Shown: positions 28,554-37,162 of the stretch, piece by piece
How the letters are laid out: each line of letters starts with the position of its first letter
Numbering within the stretch: the stretch's first letter is position 1
DNA from: Lachnospiraceae bacterium UBA3401
GTDB lineage: Bacteria > Bacillota > Clostridia > Lachnospirales > Lachnospiraceae
Direction of reading: 5' to 3'
NCBI GenBank assembly: GCA_002358575.1
Contig: DEPD01000148.1
Coordinates: 21,323-85,322 of the forward strand
DNA: 64,000 nt
Position numbers and translations under genes: made by a program
The notes under the pieces: generated by a model
Told to the model about the DNA's origin: nothing
Databases searched by the model: none
The model's input: the letters and a program-made list of their open reading frames with translations, nothing else

Positions 28554-28609
28554 TTTCTGCCTCCAAAATCAATCACTTTATGTATTCTTATAATTGCTTA
28601 AAGTTAGTT

Positions 28610-29827
28610 CTACCAAACTTCCTGAACTTTTAAGGAATAGTTAACATAACATATATATTCCTTCATATAATCATGAAAGGTTACTTTCTTTATTTCATTT
28701 AGTTTTACCATAGTATAAACGCTATCATATTCCACCCATTTAAGATCCATCCACTTTATTACACTCGGATATATTGGTATCTCATTTGCCCAAACTGCAT
28801 CTTCCTTTGCCAATTCCTCTATCAAATTTAAATCTGGTATTTTTATATTTTTTAATCCCATTAAATATAAAATCTGTCTGATTGCCTCCCATGCCAAAGT
28901 ATTGGACCAATGCTGTCCATCAAGAAAGAGTTTCTTTTCTTTAAAATTCTGCATAATAAATGTATTTAAATGAATATCCGCCATTTCATCATTAGTTGTG
29001 TTTGTGCGAATACTAGATGTCATAATTTTTTCTAAATATCTATCATCATAAAAATCCAATTTACTGATTTCATATAAAACATCATCTTCACTAAGTCCTT
29101 GTCGTAGCATTCGGACTATATTTGTATCAGTATATCGAAATGCTCTAATATCACCCAACTTTTTCTTTAATTTCATCTTATACGGATTGCATAAATACGT
29201 AATTCCCATTTCCTGCGCACATATTATCTGCGGATATAAAAATTGCATATATGTTAAAGGCATTTTTATTATTGGTACACTCACTAACGAAGCAGCAGTT
29301 TCCTCACTTCTCAAATGTAATTGAATGACAAAATCTGCATATCTATACAATAAATTTCTCTGTCGCCTTAACGATGCATTACTCTTTAAAAGTGCTTTCC
29401 AATAAAACTTAACAATATAGTGATTGTTTATTTCTGGAGTTAAGGTCAACCCTTTCACTACTAATTCTTGATGGCATAGTCCTTCCACTACAATCAACTT
29501 TTTTTTGCCTTGAAATGCCTGTTCAAAAATATTACTATCAACAAAGTCTTCCCAAGGTTGAAAGCATAGCGATAACTGACTTTCAATATGTGCTACTCCC
29601 AAAACACTAGCGCATATAATAATATAGTACCCGTTCATTATAGGTAAGTCTGAAATATTAATCCTTGTTAAATTGTCAAAATCTGTTTCTGTCTCGTCAT
29701 TACTTGTAAAGTAATTAATTTTTATTTTATCGGAATATTTTTTTACAAATTCTTTGGCCTCTTTACCTGCTCCAAAAATAATTATTTTTTTCTTTGCTAT
29801 TAGCGAATGTATGTCTGGAATAGCCAC
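28610..29827 (-). CDS. Rossmann module fused to a WcbI-like (putative acyltransferase) domain
   Basis: A 405-residue protein with a GTG start behind GGAGG. Residues 12-105 are a Rossmann module (KIIIFGAGKEAKEFV). The C-terminal 290 residues resemble WcbI-type polysaccharide biosynthesis proteins: a strand ending in GLCHQ near 116 (the GNCQ position), PLTYMQFLYPQ, and KKLFLDGQHWSNTLAWEAI near 300-315 (the HPSN-like position). WcbI is a CoA-binding putative acetyltransferase of capsule loci. The gene sits between the adenylation enzyme and the carrier protein, so it may move the activated acyl group from carrier to glycan. The WcbI assignment is by motif pattern and is tentative. Confidence 0.5.
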   Translation of the reverse strand: MAIPDIHSLIAKKKIIIFGAGKEAKEFVKKYSDKIKINYFTSNDETETDFDNLTRINISDLPIMNGYYIIICASVLGVAHIESQLSLCFQPWEDFVDSNIFEQAFQGKKKLIVVEGLCHQELVVKGLTLTPEINNHYIVKFYWKALLKSNASLRRQRNLLYRYADFVIQLHLRSEETAASLVSVPIIKMPLTYMQFLYPQIICAQEMGITYLCNPYKMKLKKKLGDIRAFRYTDTNIVRMLRQGLSEDDVLYEISKLDFYDDRYLEKIMTSSIRTNTTNDEMADIHLNTFIMQNFKEKKLFLDGQHWSNTLAWEAIRQILYLMGLKNIKIPDLNLIEELAKEDAVWANEIPIYPSVIKWMDLKWVEYDSVYTMVKLNEIKKVTFHDYMKEYICYVNYSLKVQEVW

Positions 29828-29847
29828 AATAACTCCTCCTAGATAAT

Positions 29848-30084
29848 TTATATTAGGCTGTCAACCAATTTTCCAATATCCTTCACAGTTCTAAAATTTT
29901 CGCTTGTAATCAGCATTTCATTAATCCGAATAGAATAAATATCCTCTATATTCACCACCAACTGCATAAGTCCTAAAGAATCTAAAATATCACACTCAAA
30001 AAGAAGCGTATCCTCATTAAACTCTTCATACGGATTTATCTCTGTAATCATATTTGTTATTTTTTCCAACAAATCATTGTTCAT
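29848..30084 (-). CDS. Acyl carrier protein/peptidyl carrier protein
   Basis: A 78-residue, acidic, all-helical protein with the phosphopantetheine attachment motif ILDSLGLMQLV (Ser near residue 37). Length and pattern fit a discrete ACP/DltC-type carrier. GGAGG precedes the ATG. It lies 20 bp before the Rossmann-WcbI-like gene and the adenylation enzyme, with which it probably forms a three-gene acyl or aminoacyl transfer module. It is not next to fatty-acid or polyketide genes. Confidence 0.88.
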   Translation of the reverse strand: MNNDLLEKITNMITEINPYEEFNEDTLLFECDILDSLGLMQLVVNIEDIYSIRINEMLITSENFRTVKDIGKLVDSLI

Positions 30085-30108
30085 TTTGAGCCTCCAGTTA
30101 AATATAAA

Positions 30109-31950
30109 TCAACTATTATTTATCTCTTCTCTAATAACATCATGCAAAGCTTTATATCCATCTTCCATTGTTTTTCCTACCAAATTTTTAATAAAAGTAT
30201 CTTGATTACAAAGCATACTTTGAAGTTGTTTTTCCAGTCTATGCCTATCTTTTGAGAACGCTATAATATCTTTGCACAATTTATCTATATCCCGATAAAT
30301 CTTAAAATTCCCTTCATGATGTCGAATAAATTCATAATCCTGGCAACCTGCAATACAAAATACAGGTTTTCCAGCCTTAATCGTATCAAATATAACTGTC
30401 GAAACATCTGTTATTACGAAATCGCAAGTTTGAATTACTTCCCAGATTCCCTGCATTTTATTAACAAACAAAATATTTTTGTTTGTACTATATTTTTGTT
30501 CAATTTCATCTTCTAATTCTTTATCGATATTAGGATGATTTTTAAAAAATACCGTAACTTGTTCAGAAGGCAGCATTTCTAATACATTGGTACAAATATT
30601 AAGATAATTTTTTACCGTACTATATCCAATTAAAGGACAAGTTGGCGCTAATAATACTTTTATCTTATTGTCAGGAGATAACTTAATACTTTCAGGAATA
30701 TTTTTTATATAATGTCTCCAGTTATAGTCAGGCACGCTATATATCTTTCCAGTATAATTACCTAAATCCCAAATTGCATTCATTTTTTTATTACACCATA
30801 TTCGTATACAAATTTCATTTGCGTAGGGTTCATATTCCTTAGCATCAAATACTTCTACAATATCTCTTCTAAAAAACTTTGTATTCCAATGTCTGCTATT
30901 TGCATATAAAATATTGCTTTGCCAAAAGTTTGTATTTCCCCAAGCTTCGATTAAGCAATATTTTCTTATTTTGAAAAAAGTATGACTACAAGTATCTATA
31001 TATAGTTTATGGAAACATGTTCTTTCCAAATAATTAAGAAATTTTCTATTTAAATATTCAGATAAATCAATATCATCCAAAATAAAATAAAGATTTTCAT
31101 CTATTCTATTTGTAATGTATTGACAATCTTCTAAATAAATCTTATAGTTTTTTTGAAATAGTTCTTTGTCAAAATAATCTTCCAAACATTCTACAGAGAT
31201 ACCTTTTTGTCTAAAATACTCATTATCCTCATTATTATAAAAACTAATTATCCCAACATTAAATTCATTTTGATACAATTGAATATCGTCTAACGCCCAT
31301 TTTAAGTGCTTTCCATTATTTAATGCAGCATACAAAAAACCCATTTCAAAAGATTTCATCTCCAAAGATCTTGGATATTTATTTTCTTGATTCATCCAAT
31401 ATTTCCATTGTTCTAGTTGTTCTTGTGTGTCAAATCCCAACCTTTCAGGATTCGGATTATAGTTACTTCTACGCAGGGTAAATAAACATGTTTGTTCTTT
31501 TTCTGCCAATTTATCTAATATATAACAGTCTATTCTTTTATTGTGTGCGTAAATAAAAAAGGCTTCATTTATCATCCAGTTCTCTTTGTCATCAACCAAA
31601 TATATTTTGCCTATTCTATATTCTTGAAATACTTTTTTGATCACTTTAATATTTTGCAGCATTCTGTCTATTGTAGACGGCAATCCCCCTTCAAGATGAT
31701 ATGATATTCGATAAAGATATTGTTTTTGTAAATTACAGCTCTCTATTATATTTGTAATCCTTTTAATTATACTGATTATTGTGCTGTAATCGCTTAGTTC
31801 ATCTGGTTCTAAATAAACAATTGTTTCATTTGTTTTCTTACATTCCACATAAAATGCATATTTTGATGTGCCAATTATATATTCACTTCCACAGATATTT
31901 TTCAATTGTTTTAGTTGTTTTCTATTGCTGCAAACTAATAGCTCGACCAT
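30109..31950 (-). CDS. CDP-glycerol glycerophosphotransferase-like protein with unusual N-terminal domain
   Basis: A 613-residue protein without membrane segments. The C-terminal half resembles the TagB/TagF family: KVLLAPTCPLIGY, FKNHPNID, and FVITDVSTVIFDTIKAGKPVF near residue 517, which is the family's donor-binding signature. The N-terminal 250 residues are not recognised. The family transfers polyol-phosphate or sugar units from CDP-activated donors in teichoic-acid-like polymers. An AAGGGG site precedes the ATG. The CDP donor could come from the cytidylyltransferase at 18061-18792 (inference). Confidence 0.65.
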   Translation of the reverse strand: MVELLVCSNRKQLKQLKNICGSEYIIGTSKYAFYVECKKTNETIVYLEPDELSDYSTIISIIKRITNIIESCNLQKQYLYRISYHLEGGLPSTIDRMLQNIKVIKKVFQEYRIGKIYLVDDKENWMINEAFFIYAHNKRIDCYILDKLAEKEQTCLFTLRRSNYNPNPERLGFDTQEQLEQWKYWMNQENKYPRSLEMKSFEMGFLYAALNNGKHLKWALDDIQLYQNEFNVGIISFYNNEDNEYFRQKGISVECLEDYFDKELFQKNYKIYLEDCQYITNRIDENLYFILDDIDLSEYLNRKFLNYLERTCFHKLYIDTCSHTFFKIRKYCLIEAWGNTNFWQSNILYANSRHWNTKFFRRDIVEVFDAKEYEPYANEICIRIWCNKKMNAIWDLGNYTGKIYSVPDYNWRHYIKNIPESIKLSPDNKIKVLLAPTCPLIGYSTVKNYLNICTNVLEMLPSEQVTVFFKNHPNIDKELEDEIEQKYSTNKNILFVNKMQGIWEVIQTCDFVITDVSTVIFDTIKAGKPVFCIAGCQDYEFIRHHEGNFKIYRDIDKLCKDIIAFSKDRHRLEKQLQSMLCNQDTFIKNLVGKTMEDGYKALHDVIREEINNS

Positions 31951-31979
31951 ACTTATCCCCTTGAAACTACAACTTATTG

Positions 31980-33188
31980 CTATAAACTAATTCTATATAT
32001 TTTTTCTCCAATACATGATTGTGTATGGACTAATTTCTCCTGAGAATTATTGATTAATTCAATCAACTCTTCAATAGAAATTGCGTCATTCTCGCGAAAA
32101 ACATAATTCTTTTCTATGATTTTTGTCTCATCAAAAATATCTTTTTTAACCTGATAAAAATCAAACAATATATCTCTAATCCATTCCACGGTTTCACGCA
32201 ACATATCAATACACAAATATCGATTTTTATTCGTATAGCAATACAGTTTGTCTTGATTAAAACAACCAAAATAAACAATTTCATCCACAAATATTTCTTT
32301 CAGTATATCCAATAACTTTTGTGGTACACCTTCACTCTCTATCTGTAATTCTAAGTTTGTTTTTACCATTCTCAAAATCCCTGTGATTGAATGCAAATAT
32401 ATATGCTCGTCTATTATTGTTATTGCTCTATAATATTCCACATTATTTCTGTCTGCTATAATTTTCTCCTTTGAAAGAACTTTACCAGATGAGATATCCC
32501 ATTTTATTAATACTCCACATCTATTTAATGCATAAATATAATTGCCATATCCACACAAAGAACAAAATCCCTGTTCCAATTCATTCATTGTATGAAATTG
32601 TATCTTTTTAGTATTAAAATCTAAACTCATAAATGCAGGCTGCGTCCAACATGGTATATAAACTTTATCTTCATATATATAGCTAGAGTCGCTCGCAGCA
32701 AGTGCTGAATATCCTTCTCCAAAAGTATTTGTATAAATATTCGCTATGTTAATACTTTCTTTTATGCGTTGTCTAACCATATTATAGATAATAATAGAAT
32801 CAGCCTTTGCTGGAAAAAGGTATAGTTCTTCTTCCCAAACAGCACAAGTGCTCATGGCTATGCTATATGTGCTAAGCTCATACTTAATCATTGTTTCTTC
32901 TATCTGTTTTTTCTCAATGTCATAAATTGCGATTTCACGCGCACATAGTGGAATAAAAAGTAATTTTTTATTGTAATTTTTCATTAGAAATAAACTAGTA
33001 TCAAAATTTCCTTGATATGTAAATTTTCCAATTAATTTTAACTCCCCATCATATATATCAATCGCATATAATCCATTATAATTTCCTGAAGAAATATATA
33101 TTGTTCCATTTATTACTGTGAATTGACTATTCAAAAGCGGTAGTTTTTTAAAACTATCCGTCTTCTCTATTCCTTTTTCAAAACTCAT
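31980..33188 (-). CDS. Cytosolic beta-propeller-like protein of unknown function
   Basis: A 402-residue protein with repeated strand-rich units of about 45-55 residues that end in patterns such as LYAIDIYDGELKLIG, IAIYDIEKK and LIKWDISSGKVL, as in PQQ/Kelch-like beta-propellers. There is no signal peptide or membrane segment, so it should act in the cytosol. I recognise no catalytic motif. It lies between two CDP-glycerol-transferase-like genes, which suggests a structural or substrate-sensing role in glycan assembly (inference). The ribosome site (AGGAG) is 13 nt from the ATG. Confidence 0.6.
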   Translation of the reverse strand: MSFEKGIEKTDSFKKLPLLNSQFTVINGTIYISSGNYNGLYAIDIYDGELKLIGKFTYQGNFDTSLFLMKNYNKKLLFIPLCAREIAIYDIEKKQIEETMIKYELSTYSIAMSTCAVWEEELYLFPAKADSIIIYNMVRQRIKESINIANIYTNTFGEGYSALAASDSSYIYEDKVYIPCWTQPAFMSLDFNTKKIQFHTMNELEQGFCSLCGYGNYIYALNRCGVLIKWDISSGKVLSKEKIIADRNNVEYYRAITIIDEHIYLHSITGILRMVKTNLELQIESEGVPQKLLDILKEIFVDEIVYFGCFNQDKLYCYTNKNRYLCIDMLRETVEWIRDILFDFYQVKKDIFDETKIIEKNYVFRENDAISIEELIELINNSQEKLVHTQSCIGEKIYRISL

Positions 33189-33243
33189 ATCGTTTATACT
33201 ACTCCTATATTGTCAACCCCATGTCTTCTTAACAAAAAGAATA

Positions 33244-34584
33244 TTAAACAATAATATTAACATTTTGTATCATAACCATTTTCCCTATCTGTTCATAAAG
33301 CTGTATCACACTACTTTCATCCCCATAATATGCATCGCTCAAAATGATTGCCCTATCCAAATCAGCAGAATCATCATAAATCCCCCATCCTTCTTCCTTG
33401 TATTGATTAACAATTTGAGTATATTCCTGCCATAGCTGTGGTCTCATACTTTCTACAGTTGCTTTAATTAAAGGGTGTGGTCTCCAGAGAAGAACAATTT
33501 CATCCTTTTTTTCTCGAAATATGTTAAATACACACTTTATCTTATACAACATCTTTTCATTGTGTTGTAATAATGCTGCAATCCCTGTATTATAAAATAT
33601 AATCTTTTTTGAGCCACCATCTGGTTTCTCAATGATTTCCCTCCATTTTTTTGGTATAATCAAATCTTCTTTCTTAGTGTTTAATACTTTGTCAATCTTG
33701 GGTGAACCAAGTCCAAGAATTTTATCATTCAAATATTTCTCTGTTGTTTTATCATGTGTATTTGCAATATCTATAAGCGCCTTAATATACATCTGTTTGA
33801 TACGATCTGACTGTACAATTACCTTATCTGCATTCAACACTCCTGGTACAGTACAAAAGTGTTTTCTCTCCTCACCGCTTATATTCTCATCCAAAATAAA
33901 GTAAGGAATATAAATAAGATTTTGTGTAAATTTTTTTAAATTTTCAGAAAAGAAAAACGGATGGATACTTGTAACATAATTATATTGGTCATATGGATTA
34001 TGAATATAGATTGCATCTGGTTTATGAAGTGCAAAATCATAATTATCATACTTTACAATTGGTACATAATCCGGATATTGTCCCCCTTCATAATGCATTT
34101 CTCGAAAACTTCCATCAGGATTTTTATTATAATATGGTACAGGAATAACATATGCATCGCAATTTTTATCTGCTTCTGCTGCCATCCACACACTCTCTAA
34201 GCTATCCCACATACTTGCTTTATAAGGCAAAAAAACCACTTCTCGCTTAATATTAATATCATTATTAATACTATTCTCAATTTTTAATAGTTGTTTTCTT
34301 AAGATTTTATATATTTTATTTTCATTAACTTGTGTATTTCCTAATATTTGAAATATTTCATACGCCACCTCACAATATTCTTCAACATACGAAACTGTAA
34401 TATGGTCTTTGCCATTTAAATTTTCAATTGTATTTCCAAGGGTAATTGCAAACTCTTGACATTCGCTAATCATGTTCTGTGCTAAATTGTAATTATGACT
34501 ACTAAGTGTTTCTTTTATTTCTTTGTGTGCCTGTTCCAAACTTTTGATACAATCTATCAACTCTCGTTTTTGCCATTCCCTCAT
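33244..34584 (-). CDS. CDP-glycerol glycerophosphotransferase-like protein
   Basis: A 446-residue protein. The N-terminal 110 residues are helical. From about 115 a GT-B-like fold follows with REVVFLPYKASMWDSLESVW, YIPYFIL, HFCTVPGVLNADKVIVQS, GLGSPKIDK, WRPHPLI and YYGDESSVIQLYEQIGKMVM, which match the TagB/TagF-type family in its acceptor and donor regions. A decayed paralogue lies at 44189-45278 at the head of the operon. The enzyme probably adds a polyol phosphate or sugar from a CDP donor. The ATG has GAGGATAAT upstream. Confidence 0.7.
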   Translation of the reverse strand: MREWQKRELIDCIKSLEQAHKEIKETLSSHNYNLAQNMISECQEFAITLGNTIENLNGKDHITVSYVEEYCEVAYEIFQILGNTQVNENKIYKILRKQLLKIENSINNDINIKREVVFLPYKASMWDSLESVWMAAEADKNCDAYVIPVPYYNKNPDGSFREMHYEGGQYPDYVPIVKYDNYDFALHKPDAIYIHNPYDQYNYVTSIHPFFFSENLKKFTQNLIYIPYFILDENISGEERKHFCTVPGVLNADKVIVQSDRIKQMYIKALIDIANTHDKTTEKYLNDKILGLGSPKIDKVLNTKKEDLIIPKKWREIIEKPDGGSKKIIFYNTGIAALLQHNEKMLYKIKCVFNIFREKKDEIVLLWRPHPLIKATVESMRPQLWQEYTQIVNQYKEEGWGIYDDSADLDRAIILSDAYYGDESSVIQLYEQIGKMVMIQNVNIIV

Positions 34585-34614
34585 AATTTATTATCCTCAC
34601 TATTAAGCTAAAAA

Positions 34615-35519
34615 TTAAATATTGTTAGATATTTTTACACCTTCATACCACAAAGTATCTGCTATCCCCAACTGAATTAATTTTTCCGCATACGCACTAT
34701 CCAATCTCTGTTCATTAAACTCTGTCCATTTCATATGTCCTCCTGGTTTCTCATTAGAAAGCCAATATAAATGATTTGCTAGAGAATACCTTTGAATTTG
34801 CGTGTTTTTCTTTGTTTTATACCTGTTTCGTAACATCACTTTTTCTAACGTATCCGAATTAAATAACAGCACATGTTCACTCCAATATGTAAAATCCTGA
34901 AATGCTTTACAATTATACTTCGATATCAATGCATCCTCCGCATTAGGCGTTTCACAAATTAACAATCCATTAGGGTTCAATAACTTATAGATCTCTTCCA
35001 ATTCTTCATCTGGATTATTCAAATGTTCTATAACCATAAACATACATATGACATCATACTTTTTATCAACTTGTCTCAAATCCCGATATATTTTTATACC
35101 CTCTTGCCCTATTTTTTCTTGTGACTCTTCCAGCAATTCCACACCACTTACATCAGATGCAACTCTTTTAATTCTTCTTAAAAAACCACCATTTCCACAT
35201 CCAAATTCAAGAACACTTCTTCCTCTGCATAGCTCTTTTAAAACCTTATATCTCCTATCATCATCCTGTTTTGTATCCTGAATCCATTCTTCCCATTTTA
35301 TCTGTTCCACGTTATCTGTTACAGCTCTGTATGCGTCCTTTAACATACCCCCCCCGAGTACCATTCTTTTCTATTGTATGAAATATTGTCTAACAAAACC
35401 ATTCCACAATTTGTACATTTCATTATATTAATATCAGGAATATCCCTTGTTCCATGATGAATACAGACAAACTGACTTTTACCACAAATCAAACACTTTA
35501 TTGTTTTTTCTACCAACAT
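34615..35519 (-). CDS. Zinc-ribbon SAM-dependent methyltransferase, out of frame at a G8 tract (putatively phase-variable)
   Basis: The full gene starts at the ATG at 35519 (GGAGGAAGGAC upstream), overlapping the end of the upstream SDR gene by 10 nt. It encodes a zinc ribbon (C9-x2-C12 and C35-x2-C38) followed by a class I methyltransferase with VLEFGCGNGG as SAM loop. After Trp53-Tyr-Ser the frame runs into eight G (minus strand; 35348-35355) and stops four codons later (GGVC, then TAA). With nine G it reads WYSGGGMLKDAY and continues to 34615, giving 301 residues. As sequenced only the part from the internal ATG at 35346 (244 residues) is open, without a good ribosome site. It is probably a sugar methyltransferase whose expression switches. 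Confidence 0.8.
35348..35355 (-). repeat. Poly-G tract (G8 on the minus strand) inside a methyltransferase gene
   Basis: Eight consecutive C on the plus strand interrupt the coding frame between the zinc ribbon and the methyltransferase domain. One extra G would restore the frame. Such runs are hot spots for slipped-strand mispairing. Confidence 0.85.
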
Positions 35520-36346
35520 GTCCTTCCTCCATCTACAATCACTGTACTTCCGGTCATATAACTGCTTGCGTCAGAAATCAAATACAATATTGTACTTTTA
35601 TATTCATCAATACTCGCCATACGTCCCATTGGAATTAAATTTGTCAACTTGTCCAAAAACTCTTCATTTTGACCATTAAAAACTCCTGACGGGCATAATG
35701 TATTTGCTCGAATCCCTTTTTCTGCATAATACGTAGCAAGATATTTTGTCAGTCCGATAAGGCCATGTTTGATAACAGAATATGTAACTGGTTTTACTGT
35801 CTGCTCTTCTGCTGAAAGCTCCTCTTTGCGATAGATTCTTTGGTCTGGTGCAATAATTCCCAAATCTGAAGAAATATTGAGTATATTTCCCTCTCCTTGC
35901 CTTGCCATGACTGCACCGAATATTTGTGCACATACAAATGCACCAGTCAATCCTACTGCTATATCATCGATCCACATCTGCATTGGAAAATTTTCAAACT
36001 GGATTGCCTTCATATTGGCTGTGTTTCCTTCCACTTTGGGATTATTGGCTGCATTGTTAATCAATACATCTATATGTTCGTATTTCTTTATTAAATCATC
36101 TGATATTTCTTTTATACGTTGTGATTTTGTAATGTCTGCAGTATAACATTCCACAATACAATTTTTTCCATAAGTATCTATCAACTGTTTCTTTGCAGTA
36201 TTAAGTGCCTGTGCAGAAATATCAATTAATACAGGGATTCCTTTTCCCTCTATGACAGCTTCCGCATGTTTTTTCCCCAGCAAACCAGCACCGCCAGTTA
36301 TCACTACAATTTTATTTTCTATATAAAACTTTTCAATTGACGTCAT
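35510..36346 (-). CDS. Short-chain dehydrogenase/reductase
   Basis: A 278-residue classical SDR. The cofactor loop is TGGAGLLGKKHA (residues 17-28), the NNA motif is INNAANNP near 96, and the catalytic pair is YSVIK near 188. The closing VDGGRTCW is typical. The Asp after the second strand (LIDIS) suggests NAD(H). The family oxidises or reduces a hydroxyl of a nucleotide- or free sugar. It lies 35 bp after a second SDR gene, and both sit among the ulosonic-acid genes, so a role in tailoring that sugar is likely but not specified by sequence. Its stop overlaps the start of the zinc-ribbon methyltransferase. Confidence 0.87.
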   Translation of the reverse strand: MTSIEKFYIENKIVVITGGAGLLGKKHAEAVIEGKGIPVLIDISAQALNTAKKQLIDTYGKNCIVECYTADITKSQRIKEISDDLIKKYEHIDVLINNAANNPKVEGNTANMKAIQFENFPMQMWIDDIAVGLTGAFVCAQIFGAVMARQGEGNILNISSDLGIIAPDQRIYRKEELSAEEQTVKPVTYSVIKHGLIGLTKYLATYYAEKGIRANTLCPSGVFNGQNEEFLDKLTNLIPMGRMASIDEYKSTILYLISDASSYMTGSTVIVDGGRTCW

Positions 36347-36381
36347 CTCAATTTCCTCATATTTTCTTATTATAATTTGTA

Positions 36382-37161
36382 TTATGAAATACCCCTCTTC
36401 TGTCCTCCATCAACAACAAGTGATGTTCCTGTGATAAAAGAAGCTAAAGTCGAAGAAAGAAATACAATTGCAGCCGCGATTTCCTGTGGCTGAGCAAACC
36501 GCTTCATTGGAACATTTTTCTGTATATAGTTTTGTATCCCCTCTTTGTCAAGTGCTATCAATTCTTCCCATCTGCCACCTGGAAATAATACGTTTCCAGG
36601 AATCACACAATTTACACGAATATTTTTTGAAGCGTAATCATCTGAAAGATACTTTGTCAACACTTTAATTCCTTCTTTTGCTGCTGCATATGCATAAGGA
36701 GCCCCAATTCTTTCACAAGCAGCCAAAGAAGACAAAAGGACAATACTTCCACCTTTTTGAATATCCCACATATCATGAAATACATGAACTAATTTTACAG
36801 AACTAAACAGATTTATCTGAAAACTGCTCTCCCACTCACTTGAGTCCAGCTTATCTTCTGTTGATGGACGTCCACTTCCTGCATTTGCCACAAGACAATC
36901 TATTTTCCCATATATTTTCTGTACACAATTCTTTAGCTCTATAATATCCTTCTCTTTTGTAGCATCTCCACAAAAACAGGAAACATATTCGTCTCCAAAT
37001 TCTTTTTTTAAGATAGCACACCCACTCTGTAAAGTATCTTCATTTCTTCCGTTTATTACTACATATGCACCTTCCTCAAGAAACATCCTTGCAGATGCAT
37101 ATCCAATACCATTTGTCGAAGCAGTAATTACAACTCTTTTTCCTTTTAATTGCAAATCCAT
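36382..37161 (-). CDS. Short-chain dehydrogenase/reductase
   Basis: A 259-residue classical SDR with cofactor loop TASTNGIGYASA (residues 13-24), VANAGSG near 90, catalytic Tyr and Lys in YAYAAAKEG near 153, and closing LVVDGGQ. The Asn-Gly-Arg after the second strand (VINGRNE) suggests NADP(H). It is not a close copy of the SDR immediately downstream. Its ATG lies 2 bp after the stop of the methyltransferase gene upstream. A keto-sugar reductase in the same pathway is the likeliest role. Confidence 0.87.
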   Translation of the reverse strand: MDLQLKGKRVVITASTNGIGYASARMFLEEGAYVVINGRNEDTLQSGCAILKKEFGDEYVSCFCGDATKEKDIIELKNCVQKIYGKIDCLVANAGSGRPSTEDKLDSSEWESSFQINLFSSVKLVHVFHDMWDIQKGGSIVLLSSLAACERIGAPYAYAAAKEGIKVLTKYLSDDYASKNIRVNCVIPGNVLFPGGRWEELIALDKEGIQNYIQKNVPMKRFAQPQEIAAAIVFLSSTLASFITGTSLVVDGGQKRGIS

Positions 37162-37162
37162 A

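Noticed and set aside
35346..35364. Start of the methyltransferase at MVLGGGMLKD
   Set aside because: This start lies at the G tract without a ribosome site, and the upstream zinc ribbon with a good ribosome site joins after one added G.
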